A stretch of 64,000 nucleotides of DNA from the NCBI GenBank assembly GCA_964570765.1, contig CAZMZF010000001.1:124001-188000 (forward strand), read 5' to 3'. Positions 24,485 through 31,368 of this stretch are shown here, piece after piece; positions within the stretch are counted from its first letter, which is position 1; each line of letters starts with the position of its first letter. The stretch comes from CAZMZF01 sp964570765. Its GTDB lineage: Bacteria > Zixibacteria > MSB-5A5 > RBG-16-43-9. The notes beneath the pieces are model-generated. The model was given only the letters and a program-made list of their open reading frames with translations, searched no databases and was not told the origin of the DNA. The position numbers and the translations under genes were made by a program.

Positions 24485-25474
24485 ATGATAACAGTTGAAC
24501 AGATGAGAGATGTGGCACAGGATTTGATTTCCTCTTATGATGCCCGAGTGGATGCGATAGGAACAATAATAGATAACACTTATCAAATTTTGGAAGATTT
24601 TAAAGATAAAAGGGAAAAACTGAGTGCTGAATTAAAAGAAACCCTGGCTAAAAAAGAATCTTTAAGAAAAAAAGATTTCGATAGGATGATAAATGGAATT
24701 CTCTTAAGTCAGTCGGAGAAAGAAAAAGAAGTCAAGCAAAACTTAAAGAATTTTATTAAAGAACAAAAAATACAAGCTTCTGAATTAAGAGATGCTCTGA
24801 CCAATGGGGAAGTTGAAAGGATAAAAAAAGCTCAAATTGAGATAGAGAAGGGGATAGTTGAAATAAAAGGATTATTAAAAAACTTCGGTGAAGAGCAGGA
24901 AAGGCTAACAGCGGAGTTAAGAAAACTTTTGAACAAAGGGAAGGATTTGAAAATAAAAGATTTCAAGGATATGATAAAAAACCTATCAATGGGATCCAAA
25001 TTCGGACAAACCTTAAACAGAGAAAAGGAGGTGAAAAGGATGGGATTACGAGATGTGGCAACTGATATTAAGAGCCTGGGACAGGATATGGCTGACTCTT
25101 ATGTTGACAGAAAGAAAATGATCGAAGCTCTCCAAAAAGAGGTTAAATTGAGAGTGAAGGAAGTCAGCGACCTATTGAAGGGATTCCAAGAAGAGCACTC
25201 GGAAAGGAAATCCGAAGTTGTTCAGATGCTGGATGCCTTCGTAGAAGACCTGCATTCTGAGATCGCACAGTTAAGAAAAGAAGTCAGAAAACTCATGGGG
25301 GGCATACACAAAGAAAGCGAGCAAAGGAAGGATGAGGTTGGCGAAGTGGTCGCGGCAGTAAAAGAGATGCACTCAAGTGTGGCAAAGGTAAGAAGCGGTG
25401 CCAGAAAAGTAAGTGCACACAGTCTGGCAGAGACGGGGGATAAAAAGCCAGCCAGAAGGGCAAAAGGGAAATAA
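24485..25474 (+). CDS. Long coiled-coil protein, GvpC-like, probable fusion of two genes
   Basis: A 329-aa, very helical Lys/Glu-rich protein from ATG 24485 (an ATG 7 codons earlier lacks a ribosome site). Related segments recur: DVAQDLISSYDARVDAIGTI and later DVATDIKSLGQDMADSYVDR; DKREKLSAELKETLAKK and GEEQERLTAELRKLLNKG and EEHSERKSEVVQMLDAF. The pattern of about 33-residue helical repeats resembles GvpC, which binds along the shell, but no direct match is claimed. Two-thirds through, a GGATCC palindrome encodes GSKFG. It is followed by a perfect in-frame Shine-Dalgarno (AGGAGGTGAAAAGG, translated as KEVKR) and ATG 25040, which could start a separate 144-aa protein. The C-terminus is basic (KKPARRAKGK). 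Confidence 0.7.
   Translation: MITVEQMRDVAQDLISSYDARVDAIGTIIDNTYQILEDFKDKREKLSAELKETLAKKESLRKKDFDRMINGILLSQSEKEKEVKQNLKNFIKEQKIQASELRDALTNGEVERIKKAQIEIEKGIVEIKGLLKNFGEEQERLTAELRKLLNKGKDLKIKDFKDMIKNLSMGSKFGQTLNREKEVKRMGLRDVATDIKSLGQDMADSYVDRKKMIEALQKEVKLRVKEVSDLLKGFQEEHSERKSEVVQMLDAFVEDLHSEIAQLRKEVRKLMGGIHKESEQRKDEVGEVVAAVKEMHSSVAKVRSGARKVSAHSLAETGDKKPARRAKGK
24992..25006 (+). repeat. GGATCC mini-palindrome at the junction of the coiled-coil gene
   Basis: GGATCCAAATTCGGA, identical over 15 bp to the reverse complement of the ligA copy. It is in frame (GSKFG), 33 bp before the internal ribosome site and ATG. Confidence 0.7.
25026..25042 (+). promoter_or_regulatory. Internal ribosome binding site and start codon
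   Basis: AGGAGGTGAAAAGG followed by ATG at 25040, in frame inside the coiled-coil gene. It would yield a 144-aa protein starting MGLRDVATDIKSLGQDMADS, which aligns with the true N-terminus (MRDVAQDLISSYD). Either a shorter isoform is made or two ancestral genes were fused. Confidence 0.6.
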
Positions 25475-25514
25475 AAAAAGGGATAGGCATCAAGACGAGA
25501 TGATTAGAAAAAAA

Positions 25515-25617
25515 AGATTACCACCGGTTAGTTAGTTGAAGGCTTTACGGCTAACAAAGTTTTTAGTGCTATCCTATGGATGGGAGGGCAGGGTAAACTT
25601 CTAATCGGTGGTAATCT
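25515..25617 (+). other. 17-bp inverted repeat enclosing 69 nt
   Basis: AGATTACCACCGGTTAG (25515-25531) pairs with CTAATCGGTGGTAATCT (25601-25617) with one G-U pair. The interior can form at least one more stem (GTTAG...GCTAAC, about 25530-25555). It lies 33 bp before the ATG of the zinc-finger gene. It could be a structured leader or a small mobile repeat. No known riboswitch consensus was recognised. Confidence 0.55.
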
Positions 25618-25649
25618 CAGGCTTCTGTTGAAAAACGGGGGGTATAATA

Positions 25650-26039
25650 ATGAAAGAGATAAAATGTGTTTTTTGTAAAGGGAAAGGGATAGATCCTTTC
25701 AAGATATTATCATCCATATCAATCTGCCCCATCTGTGAAGGGAAAGGGAAAGTTAAGGTAGAGGAACCATATATAGACTGTGCCTTTTGCCACGGAACCG
25801 GAGTATATCCTCATACCAGACTGAACTGCACTGTATGTAAGGGCGTAGGGGTGGTTACTTTGATAGAACCAAGAATAACTTGCCCGGAGTGTAAAGGAAA
25901 GGGTCAGAAACTTGCGACCAGTTATCCCTGTCTCAGATGCGGAGGCAAAGGAGTAATAAAAAAAGAAAAAATGTCGCAGGGGTGGGCAGGTGCTTTTAGT
26001 AAAAAAGCTGAAAATTTAGTTAATAACCCTAATAGATAA
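25650..26039 (+). CDS. DnaJ-type zinc-finger protein with six CxxCxGxG motifs
   Basis: A 129-aa protein made almost only of DnaJ cysteine-rich repeats: CVFCKGKG, CPICEGKG, CAFCHGTG, CTVCKGVG, CPECKGKG, CLRCGGKG. Six motifs are two more than in DnaJ, arranged as three zinc-binding pairs. There is no J-domain here. A gvpF/L in the same cluster carries a J-domain at its C-terminus, so the two may form a split DnaJ-like co-chaperone. In DnaJ this domain binds unfolded substrate; here the client may be GvpA (inference). The ribosome site is GGGGGG 9 bp upstream, unusual. Confidence 0.8.
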   Translation: MKEIKCVFCKGKGIDPFKILSSISICPICEGKGKVKVEEPYIDCAFCHGTGVYPHTRLNCTVCKGVGVVTLIEPRITCPECKGKGQKLATSYPCLRCGGKGVIKKEKMSQGWAGAFSKKAENLVNNPNR

Positions 26040-26048
26040 TGAGTGAGG

Positions 26049-26210
26049 TCTCTGAAAAACTAAAAATTTTGGGAGCGGAGCTCGACGAAGCCGAAAGAAT
26101 AATGGAGTGTATCCACCTGAGGCGGATAGCTTTACCTTAACCCATTAGAAATAAAAGAATTCTTTTTGGCAAACCTAAAGGTTCGCACTCCAAAAACTAC
26201 TTTTTAGAGT
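26049..26210. repeat. MITE-like element copy C with nested GGAGTG repeat
   Basis: Ends TCTCTGAAAAACT and CTTTTTAGAG flank a GGAGTG...GCACTCC repeat (26104-26191) in place of the usual core. Either one repeat inserted in the other or the ends are shared by two families. It is the only full copy of this family inside the island. Confidence 0.6.
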
Positions 26211-26292
26211 TCTCTGAGTAAGAAATCCATTTTTATAGAGACAATAAAAAAGATAACTCAAAATTTAAAACCTAAGAAAGGAGTCTTTTGAG

Positions 26293-27213
26293 ATGGTAAT
26301 GATTGAAGAATCTACTGCCGTATTGGAGCCTTCTCCTTTGCCTGATTTTATAGAGACCAAAGCGATAAAAGAGATAACCGAACGTGCCTTAGCCTATATT
26401 AAAGCAGGATTTCCAGTTCATTTCAGAGGGCCTTCTGGAACCGGAAAGACCAGTCTGGCTATGCATGTTGCCAGCAAGATCGGTCGACCGGTAGTGATGT
26501 TTCATGGGGATGAGGAGTTAACCACCTCGGATCTGGTAGGTGCGGAATCTGGTATTAAAAGGAGAAAATTTGTGGACCAGTACGTATCGCGGGTTTATAA
26601 ATTAGAGGAAAACACCCAAAAAAGCTGGATAGATAATCGTCTTACCGTTGCCTGTAAACATGGATTGACCCTGATCTATGACGAGTTCACCCGTTCCAGA
26701 CCAGAAGCCAATAACGTTTTGCTTCCCATCTTACAGGAGAAGATGATTAATCTCCCTGCGGCCAGAGGGGAGGAGAGCTACCTGAAAGTTCATCCGAATT
26801 TCTGTGCAATCTTCACCAGCAATCCGGAGGAGTATGCTGGAGTTCATAAAGGCGCGGATGCTTTAAGGGATAGGATGATTACCATAGATCTGGACCATTT
26901 TGACCAAGAGACTGAAATCGCCATAACCAAAGCTAAATCCAACGGTCTAAATCTCAAAGGAGTGAAGAAGATAGTCAATGTGGTCAGAGGCTTAAGGGCG
27001 CAGGGAAGGTGTGAATTTGCTCCAACGGTCCGGGCAAGTGTTATGATTGCTAGGACGCTTGGGGTTAAAAACCTTCCGGTCAGTGCCAAAAATGAAGAGT
27101 TTGTCAAAATCTGTGAGGACATCCTGGCTTCTGAGACCTCAAGAATTGGCAGGAAAAGCAAAAGGGAAAAAGTTAAGGCGGTGGTGAGACGTTTGATCTT
27201 AAAGTACTGCTAA
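26293..27213 (+). CDS. gvpN: Gas vesicle protein GvpN, MoxR-type AAA ATPase
   Basis: ATPase needed for enlargement of nascent vesicles. Of 306 aa: Walker A GPSGTGKT at 46-53, Walker B LTLIYDEF at 125-132, sensor-1 FCAIFTSNPEEYAG, and arginine-finger region DALRDRMITIDL. The N-terminal VLEPSPLPDFIETKAIKEITERALAYIKAGFPVHFRGP is specific to GvpN. The start ATG follows AAAGGAG. In this cluster it is one of three ATPase genes. Confidence 0.96.
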   Translation: MVMIEESTAVLEPSPLPDFIETKAIKEITERALAYIKAGFPVHFRGPSGTGKTSLAMHVASKIGRPVVMFHGDEELTTSDLVGAESGIKRRKFVDQYVSRVYKLEENTQKSWIDNRLTVACKHGLTLIYDEFTRSRPEANNVLLPILQEKMINLPAARGEESYLKVHPNFCAIFTSNPEEYAGVHKGADALRDRMITIDLDHFDQETEIAITKAKSNGLNLKGVKKIVNVVRGLRAQGRCEFAPTVRASVMIARTLGVKNLPVSAKNEEFVKICEDILASETSRIGRKSKREKVKAVVRRLILKYC

Positions 27214-27226
27214 ATGTAGAAAATTT

Positions 27227-27302
27227 GGAGTGCGAAAGCTTGCTTTCGCGATTTGAAAACCGCACCAGCCTCAAGGTCAAATTCGACAAGCTGGTGCACT
27301 CC
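27227..27302. repeat. GGAGTG...CACTCC dispersed repeat, copy 5
   Basis: GGAGTGCGAAAGCTT then GCTTTCGC (small hairpin), the inverted phrase AGCCTCAAGGTCAAATTCGA, and GGTGCACTCC. It sits between gvpN and the AbrB-like gene. Confidence 0.7.
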
Positions 27303-27327
27303 AGGAAGGGTGTAAAAAGTAACTCTA

Positions 27328-27537
27328 ATGCAAACATTATCCAGAGTGGATGAGAAGGGGAAGATAACTTTGCCCGGTAATATTCGCCTCGAAGCTGGGC
27401 TTAAGCCGGGTCAATTGGTTGAGCTTAAGATCGTGGGAGCAAGCCCAAAAAAGAGGATCTTGGTGTCACCAAGAAGACAGGGTGTGGATAAGCCTTTTAA
27501 AAAGTTGAATTATGTTTCTATCTTTGAGAGGAGGTGA
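27328..27537 (+). CDS. AbrB/SpoVT-like small DNA-binding domain protein
   Basis: A 69-aa protein: LSRVDEKGKITLPGNIRLEAGLKPGQLVELKIVG is the swapped-hairpin AbrB fold (VDxxGRIxLPxxIRxxxGLxxGxxV), followed by a basic tail (SPKKRILVSPRRQG...KPFKKL). Such proteins act as transition-state-type repressors or antitoxins. No toxin gene is adjacent, and its place inside the operon suggests autoregulation of gas vesicle genes. Its stop overlaps the ribosome site of the next gene. Confidence 0.75.
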   Translation: MQTLSRVDEKGKITLPGNIRLEAGLKPGQLVELKIVGASPKKRILVSPRRQGVDKPFKKLNYVSIFERR

Positions 27538-27545
27538 GAGAGACT

Positions 27546-27905
27546 ATGCCTAATATTCCCGGGATAGAGGAGATAAAAACTCTAAAACCTAATAGCACAC
27601 GCTCTATGCCTCCTCATATGAACCAACCTTACATCGATATGTTCATGCGGAGGAAAGAGAGAGAGAGATTGGAGAGGGAGGGAATAAGATTAAACAGCAG
27701 AGTAGAGTCGATTATTGGGCGGTTAAAAGAAATCGAAAAGGAAATGAAAAAATTGGAAAAGGAGGATAAAAAAGTTCAAAAGAAAAGGAGATTTGACTGG
27801 GATAAAGCCTGGATGGAGATAAAAGATGAAACTAACCAAGAAGAGTCGGAGAAGCCCAAAATCGAAACAGGATGGAAAATAAAAAATTTAAAAAAGAATA
27901 GATGA
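27546..27905 (+). CDS. Gas vesicle cluster coiled-coil protein, function unknown
   Basis: A 119-aa protein starting MPNIPGIEEIKTLKPNSTRS after AGGAGGTGA (the stop region of the previous gene). A coiled coil spans about 35-85 (RRKERERLEREGIRLNSRVESIIGRLKEIEKEMKKLEKEDKK), then a Trp-containing basic end (RFDWDKAWMEIKD...GWKIKNLKK). The opening motif PGIEEIKTLKPxSTRSxPPHM looks conserved enough to be a protein-protein contact. No gvp letter can be assigned with confidence. The GTG four codons earlier is less likely. Confidence 0.7.
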   Translation: MPNIPGIEEIKTLKPNSTRSMPPHMNQPYIDMFMRRKERERLEREGIRLNSRVESIIGRLKEIEKEMKKLEKEDKKVQKKRRFDWDKAWMEIKDETNQEESEKPKIETGWKIKNLKKNR

Positions 27906-27977
27906 AAACTCTAACTCACCAATCCAGGAGTTAGTGAGAATCGCAGTAAAGGTGGTGTGACCTGATTTTGAAAAGTT

Positions 27978-28151
27978 ATGGATGAACAAAGACTGAAAGA
28001 AAAAATTAGAGCTTATGAGCTCAAAATAAGTGATATGGAACAGCAGGTTTTCTTATTGAAAATGAGGATTGAAAAAGAAAAACAAATCATAAAAAGATAC
28101 GAGGAAAGTCTTAAAAACGGAAACTATGTAGAAGTGAAAGGAAGGTTTTAA
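27978..28151 (+). CDS. Short coiled-coil protein of 57 aa
   Basis: ATG 27978 to TAA 28151: MDEQRLKEKIRAYELKISDM... with a heptad pattern of Leu/Ile over about 40 residues and a charged tail. It ends 1 bp before the gvpH-type ATG, consistent with translational coupling. Composition and codon use match its neighbours. Function unknown; it could be a minor assembly factor resembling other small coiled-coil Gvp proteins. Confidence 0.6.
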   Translation: MDEQRLKEKIRAYELKISDMEQQVFLLKMRIEKEKQIIKRYEESLKNGNYVEVKGRF

Positions 28152-28152
28152 G

Positions 28153-28716
28153 ATGTTTAAAAAAAGGAAAAAAACAGAGGAAAAAACCGGATTTGATATC
28201 GATTTGTCCGCAGGATCCATAGGAGGAGCTGGAAAACTCAGCCTCGGCGGAATATTTAAAGGAATCAGCAATTTGATAGACTTAGCCGCTAAGTTACAAC
28301 AGGAGGGCAAATCGGAGTTTTCTCGCACCGGTGAGATAAAAGGTCTGGGGCCCAAAGGGGCGAAAGCGGTCTATGGTTTCTCTGTAAAATTGGGAGGACT
28401 TGCAGGTGAATCACCTCAGGTTGAAACCTTCGGTAATATCAAAAAGGATGAAAAGGGAGCTCCGGTAGTTGAGAAGGTCAGAGAACCCTTAATAGATCTT
28501 TTCGATGAGGCTGATAAAATAGTAATTGTTGCTGAAATACCAGGTGTGGAGGAGGAAAAGATAAAAATAGAAGTAAAAGATGACATTATAGAGCTTAAAG
28601 CCGAGGATTCGGATAAGAAATATCACAAAGAAATTCTTCTGCCAGCGAAAGTCAAAAAGGAGTCACTTCGCACGACTTACAAAAACGGGGTTTTGGAAAT
28701 TACGCTAACCAAATAG
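28153..28716 (+). CDS. gvpH: GvpH-type Hsp20 protein (first of three)
   Basis: A 187-aa protein with an N-terminal basic and Gly-rich region (KLSLGGIFKGISNLIDLAAKLQQEG) and a C-terminal alpha-crystallin/Hsp20 domain (about 105-187: EPLIDLFDEADKIVIVAEIPGVEEEKIKIEVKDDIIELKAED..YHKEILLP). This is the architecture of GvpH. In haloarchaea GvpH interacts with GvpE; no gvpE is present here, and a holdase role for GvpA is more likely. Residues 19-24 (SAGSIG) are encoded by a GGATCC palindrome. Confidence 0.88.
   Translation: MFKKRKKTEEKTGFDIDLSAGSIGGAGKLSLGGIFKGISNLIDLAAKLQQEGKSEFSRTGEIKGLGPKGAKAVYGFSVKLGGLAGESPQVETFGNIKKDEKGAPVVEKVREPLIDLFDEADKIVIVAEIPGVEEEKIKIEVKDDIIELKAEDSDKKYHKEILLPAKVKKESLRTTYKNGVLEITLTK
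28207..28224 (+). repeat. GGATCC mini-palindrome in gvpH
   Basis: TCCGCAGGATCCATAGGA, in frame, identical over all 18 bp to 40137-40154 in a gvpF/L gene. Confidence 0.75.
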
Positions 28717-28755
28717 AAGTGAATTGATTTTTGGAATTTTTTAGGTTAGAGATCG

Positions 28756-28887
28756 ATGGAGGAAATTCAATTCCTGTGGATGAGTTTAAAAACAATGTCT
28801 TTCTTCACCAAATTTTGGTTTTCAGAAAAGGCATTAGTTCTAAGAAGAGTTAAGTCCAGAGAAAAAAGAAGAAGGAAAGGAAGATAG
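28756..28887 (+). CDS. Possible 43-aa amphipathic small protein
   Basis: MEEIQFLWMSLKTMSFFTKF...RRVKSREKRRRKGR: a hydrophobic aromatic first half and a strongly basic tail. No good ribosome site is visible, and it lies in the 186-bp gap before the Cdc48-like gene. It may be a real membrane-associated microprotein or a chance frame. Confidence 0.25.
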   Translation: MEEIQFLWMSLKTMSFFTKFWFSEKALVLRRVKSREKRRRKGR

Positions 28888-28902
28888 AGCAAGAAAATCT
28901 TT

Positions 28903-31098
28903 ATGGGAGGAAATGTGGCAATCGATAAAACTGGTTCTCTCAGCCTGAAAGTGCAGGAAGCCCTTACCAAGGATGTGGGAAGAGTGATCGCCAGAATAGA
29001 TCCAGAAGATTTGAAAAGGATAGATGCACAGGTGGGTGACATTATCCAGATTTCCGGCAAGCGAAAAACTGTGGCTAAGGTTATGCCCGCCTATATGGAG
29101 GATAGGGGTAAAAAGATCATCCAGATGGATGGGATAACCAGGGAAAATGCTAAGGTGGGTTTAGACGAGAAGGTGAACATTCAAAAAGTTTCACATAAGC
29201 CTGCTTTAAAAATAGTTCTATCCCCCCTCTCTTTTGTTGGACCAGTGGGAAAAGATAAAGACACCAGATATATTGGAAGACTTCTGGAAGGGATCCCTTT
29301 GGTTGAGGGCGACAGGGTAAGGGCGACCCTTTTTGGCACTCGGTCCCAAGATTTTATGGTTTTGGAAACCCATCCATCTAAGGAGGTGGTTTTGATCCAG
29401 CCCACCACTTCCATCAGAATAAAGTCAGAGGAAGCGGTTGAGGAAAAAGGACTTAAAGTATCTTATGAGGATATCGGTGGTCTGCGCAAGGAGATTCAGA
29501 GGGTAAGAGAAATGATCGAGCTTCCTTTGAAGTATCCCCAGATCTTCCAGAGATTGGGCATAGATGCACCTAAAGGGGTGTTACTTCACGGTCCTCCTGG
29601 ATGTGGAAAAACCTTGATCGCCAGAGCAGTTGCCCATGAGACCGAGGCCTATTTTGTTCATATATCGGGACCTGAGGTCATGGGGAAATTTTACGGTGAG
29701 AGCGAGGTAAGATTGAGAGCGGTGTTTGAAGAGGGTTCAGCTAATGCTCCTTCAATAGTCTTTATCGATGAGATAGATGCTATCGCTCCTAAAAGAGAGG
29801 AGATGGGTGGCGAAAGACAGGTGGAGAGAAGAGTTGTGGCTCAGCTTCTGGCATTGATGGATGGTTTAGAATCCAGAGGTCAGGTTATTGTTATAGGGGC
29901 AACTAACATCCCTAACACCTTGGATCCAGCTTTGCGAAGACCTGGCAGATTTGACCGGGAGATCACTATTGGAATTCCAGATAAAAAAGGAAGGCTGGAG
30001 ATATTGAATATTCATACTCGCGGTATGCCCTTGGCAAAAGATGTGGACCTGGAAAAATTAGCTGAGATCACCCATGGTTTTGTGGGAGCAGATTTAGAGG
30101 CTTTATGCCGGGAAGCGGCGATGTCGGCTTTAAGGAAGATTTTTCCGAAGATAGATTTTCAGTTAGATGAGATCCCATATGAGCTGATTCTTCAATTAGA
30201 AGTTAGTATGGAAAACTTCTTTGAGGCTTTAAAAGAGGTGGAGCCTTCAGCTATAAGAGAGGTTTTTGTAGAGATTCCGGAGGTGAGATGGGAGGAGGTA
30301 GGCGGTTTGGATGATATCAAGCAAAAGCTTAAAGAATCTGTTGAATGGCCACTGAAATACCCTCAGCTGTTCGAGAAAGCTAAGACCAACCCTCCCAAAG
30401 GGATTATGATCTATGGTCCCCCAGGAACTGGGAAAACACTTTTAGCGAAGGCTGTGGCTCATGAGAGCGGGATTAACTTTATCTCCATCAAAGGTCCTGC
30501 TCTGATGTCAAAATATATCGGCGAGAGCGAAAGAGGGGTGAGGGAAGCCTTTAAAAAGGCTAAGCAAGCTTCTCCCTGTATCCTCTTCTTCGACGAGATC
30601 GATGCCTTAGCTCCGGTGAGGGGAGGAGGAGTAAGTGACGCTCATGTTTCTGAGCGGGTGATCAGCCAGTTCTTAACTGAGCTGGATGGAATAGAGGAGT
30701 TGAAAGGTGTGATAGCTCTTGCGGCCACCAATCGTCTGGACATTCTGGATCCAGCACTTCTCCGTGCGGGTAGGTTCGACCTTCTATTGGAACTTCCTAT
30801 TCCAGATGAAAAAACAAGATTGGAGATCTTTAAAATTCACACTAAGGGGAAACCATTAGCCAAGGAGGTGGATTTAAAAGCCTTAGCCCATACAACCGAC
30901 AACTGTGTTGGATCGGATATCGGATTTATCTGCCGCAGAGCATCCCTTTCTGCTATTCGGGATTATGTGGGAAAGGAGAAGTCCGAAGGATCCCCCGCCA
31001 AAGGCGGGGGAAAAGATTACTCTAATTTTGAGATTAAAGCCAGTCACTTTAATCAAGCCATTAAGGAGATGGCTGAAAGAAAGGAGGGAGTAAAGTGA
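28903..31098 (+). CDS. Cdc48/VAT-like double AAA ATPase
   Basis: A 731-aa protein with the full p97/VAT layout. The N-domain (1-180) has a double-psi barrel (LKVQEALTKDVGRVIARIDPEDLKRI) and a beta-clam. D1 has Walker A GPPGCGKT (230-237) and Walker B FIDEID, with arginine fingers in RRPGRFDREI. D2 has GPPGTGKT (505-512) and FFDEIDALAPVRGG. The D2 pore and sensor residues look intact. Such enzymes unfold or extract proteins from complexes; most are archaeal or eukaryotic. Here the client may be misassembled vesicle proteins. Near residue 692 an insertion EGSPAKGGG is encoded by a partial GGATCC repeat followed by a CCCCCGCC/GGCGGGGG palindrome. Confidence 0.93.
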   Translation: MGGNVAIDKTGSLSLKVQEALTKDVGRVIARIDPEDLKRIDAQVGDIIQISGKRKTVAKVMPAYMEDRGKKIIQMDGITRENAKVGLDEKVNIQKVSHKPALKIVLSPLSFVGPVGKDKDTRYIGRLLEGIPLVEGDRVRATLFGTRSQDFMVLETHPSKEVVLIQPTTSIRIKSEEAVEEKGLKVSYEDIGGLRKEIQRVREMIELPLKYPQIFQRLGIDAPKGVLLHGPPGCGKTLIARAVAHETEAYFVHISGPEVMGKFYGESEVRLRAVFEEGSANAPSIVFIDEIDAIAPKREEMGGERQVERRVVAQLLALMDGLESRGQVIVIGATNIPNTLDPALRRPGRFDREITIGIPDKKGRLEILNIHTRGMPLAKDVDLEKLAEITHGFVGADLEALCREAAMSALRKIFPKIDFQLDEIPYELILQLEVSMENFFEALKEVEPSAIREVFVEIPEVRWEEVGGLDDIKQKLKESVEWPLKYPQLFEKAKTNPPKGIMIYGPPGTGKTLLAKAVAHESGINFISIKGPALMSKYIGESERGVREAFKKAKQASPCILFFDEIDALAPVRGGGVSDAHVSERVISQFLTELDGIEELKGVIALAATNRLDILDPALLRAGRFDLLLELPIPDEKTRLEIFKIHTKGKPLAKEVDLKALAHTTDNCVGSDIGFICRRASLSAIRDYVGKEKSEGSPAKGGGKDYSNFEIKASHFNQAIKEMAERKEGVK

Positions 31099-31271
31099 AA
31101 AACAATGCCATAAAGTTCTGGGGAGTTGTGTTGTTTGTGGTAGGCATAGTTTTCCTTTTGAGCAACTATGCAGTGATCCCAGGAACATTGAGTAAATTGT
31201 GGCCCGTAGTTTTGTTAGGGATCGGGCTAAAACTATTTTTTACTAAAGGAGAACAGGTTAGCCGGGCATAA
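31095..31271 (+). CDS. Small membrane protein of 58 aa (LiaF-N/DUF5668-like)
   Basis: GTG start inside the stop of the Cdc48-like gene, with AGGAGGGAG seven bases upstream. Two hydrophobic helices FWGVVLFVVGIVFLLSNYAV and LWPVVLLGIGLKLFF flank a short loop; the LWPVVLLGIGL motif matches the DUF5668 type. It resembles the 51-aa protein at 18611. Tight coupling suggests a membrane link for the AAA ATPase, though this is inference. Confidence 0.7.
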   Translation: MKNNAIKFWGVVLFVVGIVFLLSNYAVIPGTLSKLWPVVLLGIGLKLFFTKGEQVSRA

Positions 31272-31368
31272 AATCTTGGTCATCTTAGCTCTGTTCACCT
31301 CGGGGAAGAATGCTCTCCAAGGCATTCTTCCCCTATGGGAAGAGGAGGTTATCTCAAGAGGTAGTCAG

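Noticed and set aside
27328..27537. Toxin-antitoxin module with the AbrB-like protein as antitoxin
   Set aside because: The following gene is a coiled-coil gas vesicle cluster protein, not a PIN or MazF-type toxin.
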